From Mactromeris polynyma (lineage: Eukaryota > Mollusca > Bivalvia > Venerida > Mactridae), in contig JASFXZ010000009.1 in NCBI GenBank assembly GCA_032209605.1, positions 12,697,553 to 12,761,552 of the forward strand: a stretch of DNA of 64,000 bases. The letters run 5' to 3'. Shown here one piece after another: positions 63,801 to 64,000 of the stretch. The number at the start of each line of letters is the position of its first letter. Within the stretch, counting starts at the first letter, position 1. Below the pieces are notes generated by a model, which ran no database searches, was not told where the DNA came from, and saw only the letters and a list, made by a program, of their open reading frames with translations. Position numbers and translations under genes: made by a program.

Positions 63801-64000
63801 TTTCCTTTTATTGGTTAATGTGGTACATTTTCCAAGGAGACATGAGATCTGTACTTTGACTATTTCATTGATATTTTATTGTAATATTCTTAAGTACATT
63901 GCACGGTGTAAAAGCAAAACTAGTTTATCTGCATATACATTAAGAAGCGTATAGACTTTTTAGCTTTTCCCGTATTTTATATTCCAGTCCTGATGAATTT
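36747..64000 (+). CDS. tut1: TUT1/Star-PAP orthologue: U6 snRNA terminal uridylyltransferase / nuclear poly(A) polymerase (18 exons, 3' end outside window)
   Basis: Eighteen GT-AG exons join without a frame break into 784 codons. Order: U1/matrin-type zinc finger (C9, C12, H25, H31), RRM (about 48-118; SIFVRNFPL and LYAIIEF as RNP2/RNP1-like strands), Gly/Arg-rich linker (about 140-190), nucleotidyltransferase motif FGSSVNGFGLTGCDMD with catalytic D282 and D284, third aspartate D375 (KCDLSVNN), the SNYALSLMVLNYLQ helix, EGWDCTF, and QDPFVLNHNITQNV, which is typical of TUT1. A Lys/Glu-rich region (about 713-779) follows. In other animals TUT1 adds uridines to U6 snRNA 3' ends in the nucleus and also acts as a PIP-stimulated poly(A) polymerase. 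The long linker before the catalytic core is the main departure. Introns carry MITEs, a tRNA-like repeat, a LINE with a hAT, and a minisatellite. The start is chosen because the zinc finger begins eight codons later. Confidence 0.93.
37027..37131. repeat. poly-C tract and poly-G tract 80 bp apart
   Basis: A run of about 12 C at 37,027-37,038 and a run of about 12 G near 37,121-37,131 in intron 1 could pair in RNA or form G-rich structure. Run lengths of homopolymers like these are often uncertain in assemblies. Confidence 0.7.
37254..37816. repeat. MITE with ~50-bp TIRs in tut1 intron 1
   Basis: The left end GTAGCAGGAT ... GTTTGGTAAAT ... AAGTTCGGTAAATTGAT is the inverted match of the right end ATCAATTTACTGAACT ... 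ATTTACCGAAAC ... ATCCTGTAGC. The interior has four copies of GTCAACTCGTACC-type sequence (37,487-37,563). Confidence 0.65.
37946..38018 (-). tRNA. tRNA-Thr(AGT)-like sequence, probably a SINE head or pseudogene
   Basis: Reading the minus strand, 73 nt fold as a cloverleaf. Acceptor GCCTGCT pairs with ATCAGGT (one mismatch). The D-arm is GCTC-AGAAGGTA-GAGC, the anticodon loop CTAGTGT (anticodon AGT, Thr), and the T-arm has TTCGAGT in the loop. A-box and B-box (GGTTCGAGTCC) are good. The anticodon stem CTGTA/TTAGG has two mismatches, so a working tRNA is unlikely. It lies in tut1 intron 1 on the opposite strand. Confidence 0.5.
38993..39183 (+). CDS. tut1: tut1 exon 2 (zinc finger histidines, RRM start)
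   Basis: Acceptor TATTACAG, donor AGG|GTAAGA, ending in phase 0. Contains KWHIQGKRHQNA (zinc-finger histidines) and CSIFVRNFPLGTTEQEL (RRM strand 1 and helix 1). Confidence 0.92.
39275..39482. repeat. MITE in tut1 intron 2
   Basis: Ends AGGCTATCCTTAAAAAT ... TGTTTGCAGTTCTGCGACC and GGTCGCAGAACCGCAAACA ... ATTTAAGGATGGCCT are inverted repeats about 208 bp apart. Fragments of the same family (CCTACCTACC / GGTAGGTAGG) occur at 43,085-43,215 and 63,625-63,715. Confidence 0.7.
40184..40297 (+). CDS. tut1: tut1 exon 3 (RRM end)
   Basis: Acceptor TATTTCAG, donor ACAG|GTCAGT, 38 codons, phase 0 at both ends. LYAIIEFASDE is the RNP1-like strand, as in the GVFAIVE segment of TUT1 proteins. Confidence 0.92.
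40528..40707. repeat. full-length mariner-like MITE in tut1 intron 3
   Basis: Left end TACAGTCAGACATCC, right end GAGGTCCGACTGTA, about 180 bp apart. A truncated inverted copy lies at 19,662-19,828. Confidence 0.7.
40972..41062 (+). CDS. tut1: tut1 exon 4 (linker start)
   Basis: Acceptor TTGTATAG, donor GGTG|GTGAGT, 30 codons plus one base. Encodes a polar, Gln-rich stretch leading into MVRGRG, the start of the RGG-like linker. Confidence 0.88.
41684..41904 (+). CDS. tut1: tut1 exon 5 (Gly/Arg-rich linker)
   Basis: Acceptor AATTATAG, donor AAGGA|GTAAGA. Encodes GRGGFNMGRGGPGFGRGGF and a Gly/Pro/Tyr-rich run, then the helix VEDQVEQYYHEELIEKL that leads into the catalytic core. Confidence 0.9.
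42898..43012 (+). CDS. tut1: tut1 exon 6 (helix before catalytic motif)
   Basis: Acceptor TTTTATAG, donor CCTG|GTAAAA (weak). Encodes IQNQLEWLCQNLQVT and LGQFFP, and ends in phase 1, exactly as needed for the next exon. Confidence 0.9.
43085..43215. repeat. dispersed repeat fragment in tut1 intron 6
   Basis: GTCTTTGTTTGCCCTTTACCGACC and GGTGGGTAGGTAGGTAGG are related to the MITE at 39,275-39,482. Confidence 0.45.
43492..43604 (+). CDS. tut1: tut1 exon 7 (nucleotidyltransferase motif)
   Basis: Acceptor GTCTTGTAG, donor ACAG|GTAGGC. Encodes CTVNQFGSSVNGFGLTGC followed by DMDIFLDLS. The GS motif binds the nucleotide triphosphate and the two aspartates (residues 282 and 284) bind catalytic metal. 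Confidence 0.95.
44590..46208. mobile_element. 1.6-kb hAT-like non-autonomous element nested in the LINE
   Basis: Begins CAGGCCCGGATCC, ends GGATCCGGGCCTG, and is flanked by ATTTA on both sides (44,585-44,589 and 46,209-46,213). C-rich and G-rich sub-ends (GGGGGGGCC, GGCCCCCCC) follow. No transposase frame is visible. It contains a repeat with GGCCCCCTGTTGTG...CTTGAGACCG (about 44,775-45,000, partly tandem) and a ~200-bp tandem with TCTCATGAATGAGTCCTCAA (about 45,590-46,120, nearly three copies). Confidence 0.8.
46240..49426 (-). pseudogene. LINE ORF2: APE endonuclease and reverse transcriptase, one frameshift
   Basis: The first part (49,426-47,663, 587 codons) carries the endonuclease: SLNIQHI near residue 125, ETFL, KGGGLVIYLR, VGDFNINY near 262 and SDHYPV near 325. 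The second part (47,544-46,240 as an ATG-started frame, really open from just after the break) carries the RT: NYRPISILN, GVPQGSILGPLLFL and MYADDTTLYY, ending in a conserved-looking C-terminal FGYSCMEVWNEIP region. The two parts are joined by a one-base shift in an A5 run (T5 on the plus strand at about 47,674-47,678). Otherwise it is open, so the copy is young or the indel is an assembly error. The frame has no ATG at its start: it follows the ORF1 TAG in the same frame. Confidence 0.85.
49433..51565 (-). CDS. LINE ORF1: coiled-coil, SGNH-esterase and CCHC-knuckle protein (710 aa)
   Basis: Intact from ATG 51,565 to TAG 49,433. The middle (about 230-340) has a long polar helix region with heptad-like spacing. 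An SGNH-hydrolase domain follows: LLIGDSILRD near residue 475 (nucleophile Ser), ISGNDEAGG near 523 and DGVHLNPAG near 610 (catalytic Asp/His). A zinc knuckle CVNCGRRNHESMDC (C-x2-C-x4-H-x4-C) lies near 683-697. ORF1 proteins of CR1-type LINEs bind the element RNA, and an esterase domain is found in several of them. The TAG stop lies in the same frame as ORF2. Confidence 0.85.
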   Translation of the reverse strand: MNVTTARNSSPGNENGCPTEVTEIRDYALNRKNAINKKLLFTERDDIVLEETGGGVKILLNTGTYELLRKATREYYSNEDNSFELSQIPVTDNQGNLVETRYQVSRSKCKLYTVNLYHTRCSILVNGKHQQQFIRTDFPNILSIIESCLMQQNTTLQDVNDCVKYYVMKYKSAQGENGRECMQNSVESIIQNPKNPCLRNTPELDRVPISNESQPSSPSNFSVLSDNLISDDVLISKTYLDSIQKTVSNTESCVYQLSEMLKNHIELSNQRFAQMQDQLQSVKSQNAVNTKTTHSQLDQIEDETKDIKCKLINTSESLQRRIQSVSDVLKTVKEKGNIATTPSHLNAEVPRNDVDTHRSYSDVRYNGAGEQRYEAEKYYRNARARPKELEMHCYDDTVCRGNQEPRHGAKEIHDTKACRLDTKHRSDDEDRRNYTDLEERQLNRKPHLEDIIPVARAHSTPIKVRNNDSGRQTLLIGDSILRDVQKPGLHNSAEITVLSGKKAWDVCVRLRSWDLRQFENIVIYISGNDEAGGCSVASVHKELASTVTVVKHNYPQIKLYFCSVCPRRDVNGTAINDMLKQLCCETSSTLIDCHSGFTYRNGSAVRHLYHADGVHLNPAGTSTLLKIIDKTLPILRKRSTLRLNGGTSGYRYGERSPYNNVAADSVPSRGNPYDAYMKFTPPCVNCGRRNHESMDCYTLRRRPSNQYRTY
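51928..52169 (+). CDS. tut1: tut1 exon 8 (central catalytic domain, third aspartate)
   Basis: Acceptor CCTTCAG, donor AACAA|GTAAGT, phase 2 end. Encodes FKFLKEKEWGPLIPAD, LMSRILIDHLEGILDV and CPIVRFKYTNC, then DVKCDLSVNN with the third catalytic aspartate (residue 375). Confidence 0.93.
53715..53808 (+). CDS. tut1: tut1 exon 9
   Basis: Acceptor ATCCACACAG, donor CAAAG|GTAAGA. Encodes LALQNTKLLYLYSVLNSR and VRLLVYAIRYWAK, the helix pair after the third catalytic residue in this family. Confidence 0.93.
54660..55690. repeat. 31-bp minisatellite in tut1 intron 9, about 33 copies
   Basis: The unit is GTATCGTGAGAGGTATAT followed by CGTGATGCATATG, with variants GATACATATT, GATATATATT and GATACATGCATG. 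Two longer units carry the GCATGCATG insertion. The right flank, CGTATCGTG...CTGTATTGTCCCACCCTTATAA, resembles hAT-MITE ends. The period is one more than a multiple of three and the unit has no stop on the minus strand, which explains long His/Ile/Thr-rich frames there. Confidence 0.92.
55945..56080 (+). CDS. tut1: tut1 exon 10
   Basis: Acceptor TTCTTCAG, donor CATG|GTATGT. Encodes KASTKLSNYALSLMVLNYL and LDPPVLPTIEKL, the conserved helix and PPVLP segment of nuclear non-canonical poly(A) polymerases. Confidence 0.94.
57214..57306 (+). CDS. tut1: tut1 exon 11
   Basis: Acceptor ATTACACAG, donor GCAG|GTAGTG. Encodes GRTKIEGWDCTFAMDW. The EGWDCTF motif marks the start of the PAP-associated region. 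Confidence 0.92.
57780..57925 (+). CDS. tut1: tut1 exon 12
   Basis: Acceptor ATCTTACAG, donor TTTAAG|GTGAGA. Encodes ELLSGFFSYWSAFNF and a segment with TELPFTQFFEKE, matching the LL..FF..W.....F pattern of PAP-associated domains. Confidence 0.92.
58930..59091 (+). CDS. tut1: tut1 exon 13
   Basis: Acceptor ATATTTCAG, donor CAGGG|GTATGT, 54 codons in phase 0. Encodes VNVQDPFVLNHNITQNVNE, a segment strongly characteristic of TUT1. Confidence 0.94.
59149..59385 (+). repeat. dispersed repeat in tut1 intron 13
   Basis: Runs TTATGCCACCCTTCGAAG ... GCACATGTCAG ... CATCTCGGGTAGCAGAGGTA ... AAAGGTCACAGGGGCATAATG. Inverted copy at 32,418-32,612. Confidence 0.75.
59991..60122 (+). CDS. tut1: tut1 exon 14
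   Basis: Acceptor TTGGCACAG, donor TTTGAA|GTAAGT, 44 codons in phase 0. An acidic/polar stretch (DLIHLLNNEVPDIILQED) without a recognised motif. Confidence 0.85.
61095..61214 (+). CDS. tut1: tut1 exon 15
   Basis: Acceptor GATTTACAG, donor AAAGAG|GTGGGT, 40 codons in phase 0. Encodes VEWCKRMASFIVRVLKE, an amphipathic helix-like segment of the C-terminal region. Confidence 0.87.
62724..62836 (+). CDS. tut1: tut1 exon 16
   Basis: Acceptor TGTTTGTAG, donor ATCAG|GTACTG, phase 2 end. A helical, charged stretch (EDLPEATEETRQKLAEEMAK). Confidence 0.85.
63241..63441 (+). CDS. tut1: tut1 exon 17 (Lys/Glu-rich coiled coil)
   Basis: Acceptor TGTGTTTCAG, donor CAAAG|GTATGT. Encodes RQRRTARREVKKQELREKL and a long KKKEEEEAEE run, then an acidic Gly-rich tail. 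The basic start could be a nuclear localisation signal. Confidence 0.87.
63988..64000 (+). CDS. tut1: tut1 exon 18 (start only, cut by window end)
   Basis: Acceptor TATTCCAG follows a pyrimidine-rich stretch. The first base completes the split codon from exon 17, then CCT GAT GAA TTT. The rest of the C-terminal region, including the stop codon, is outside the window. Confidence 0.65.

Overview
This is an AT-rich, intron-rich animal nuclear window, most likely from a mollusc and probably a bivalve. The reasons are a spliced metazoan nuclear gene with GT-AG introns, tRNA-derived SINEs sharing a core, many MITE-like inverted-repeat elements, a CR1/L2-like LINE, hAT-like elements, and tandem arrays in four different unit sizes. 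The species is inferred from this style of genome and was not read from a diagnostic sequence.

Layout. 1-20,650 is mostly non-coding DNA with SINEs, MITE-like elements, a 37-bp minisatellite (11,686-13,307) and one weakly supported spliced gene for a 47-residue secreted peptide (coding exons 16,972-17,052 and 19,947-20,009; possible duplicated leader exons at 6,333 and 9,677). 20,649-26,418 is a ~231-bp satellite with about 25 copies and higher-order duplications. 26,430-26,760 is a 34-bp minisatellite. 26,779-36,593 is a ~9.8-kb element bounded by ~88-bp terminal inverted repeats. Its left side holds an 85-bp tandem array and a long hairpin. Its right side holds a minus-strand gene with a CaRF(ALS2CR8)-like region, a SWIM zinc finger and, further downstream, a Ulp1-like cysteine protease exon. 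That gene is broken by small indels.

36,747 to beyond the window end is the one clearly conserved cellular gene: a plus-strand orthologue of TUT1/Star-PAP (U6 snRNA terminal uridylyltransferase / speckle poly(A) polymerase). I could trace 18 exons and 784 codons with consistent splice phases. It has a matrin/U1-type zinc finger, an RRM, a Gly/Arg-rich linker, a nucleotidyltransferase core with all three catalytic aspartates, the PAP-associated region and a Lys/Glu-rich region. Its 8.3-kb intron 7 carries a minus-strand LINE (SGNH-esterase/CCHC ORF1, endonuclease and reverse transcriptase). That LINE itself carries a 1.6-kb hAT-like element in its 3' region. Intron 9 carries a 31-bp minisatellite.

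The most interesting parts are the TIR-bounded CaRF/SWIM/Ulp1 element sitting head-to-head with TUT1, the relation between its TIR tip and the adjacent 34-bp minisatellite, the satellite packed with YY1-like motifs, and the LINE whose two ORFs lie in one frame separated by a single TAG. All calls come from reading the sequence; no database search was run.
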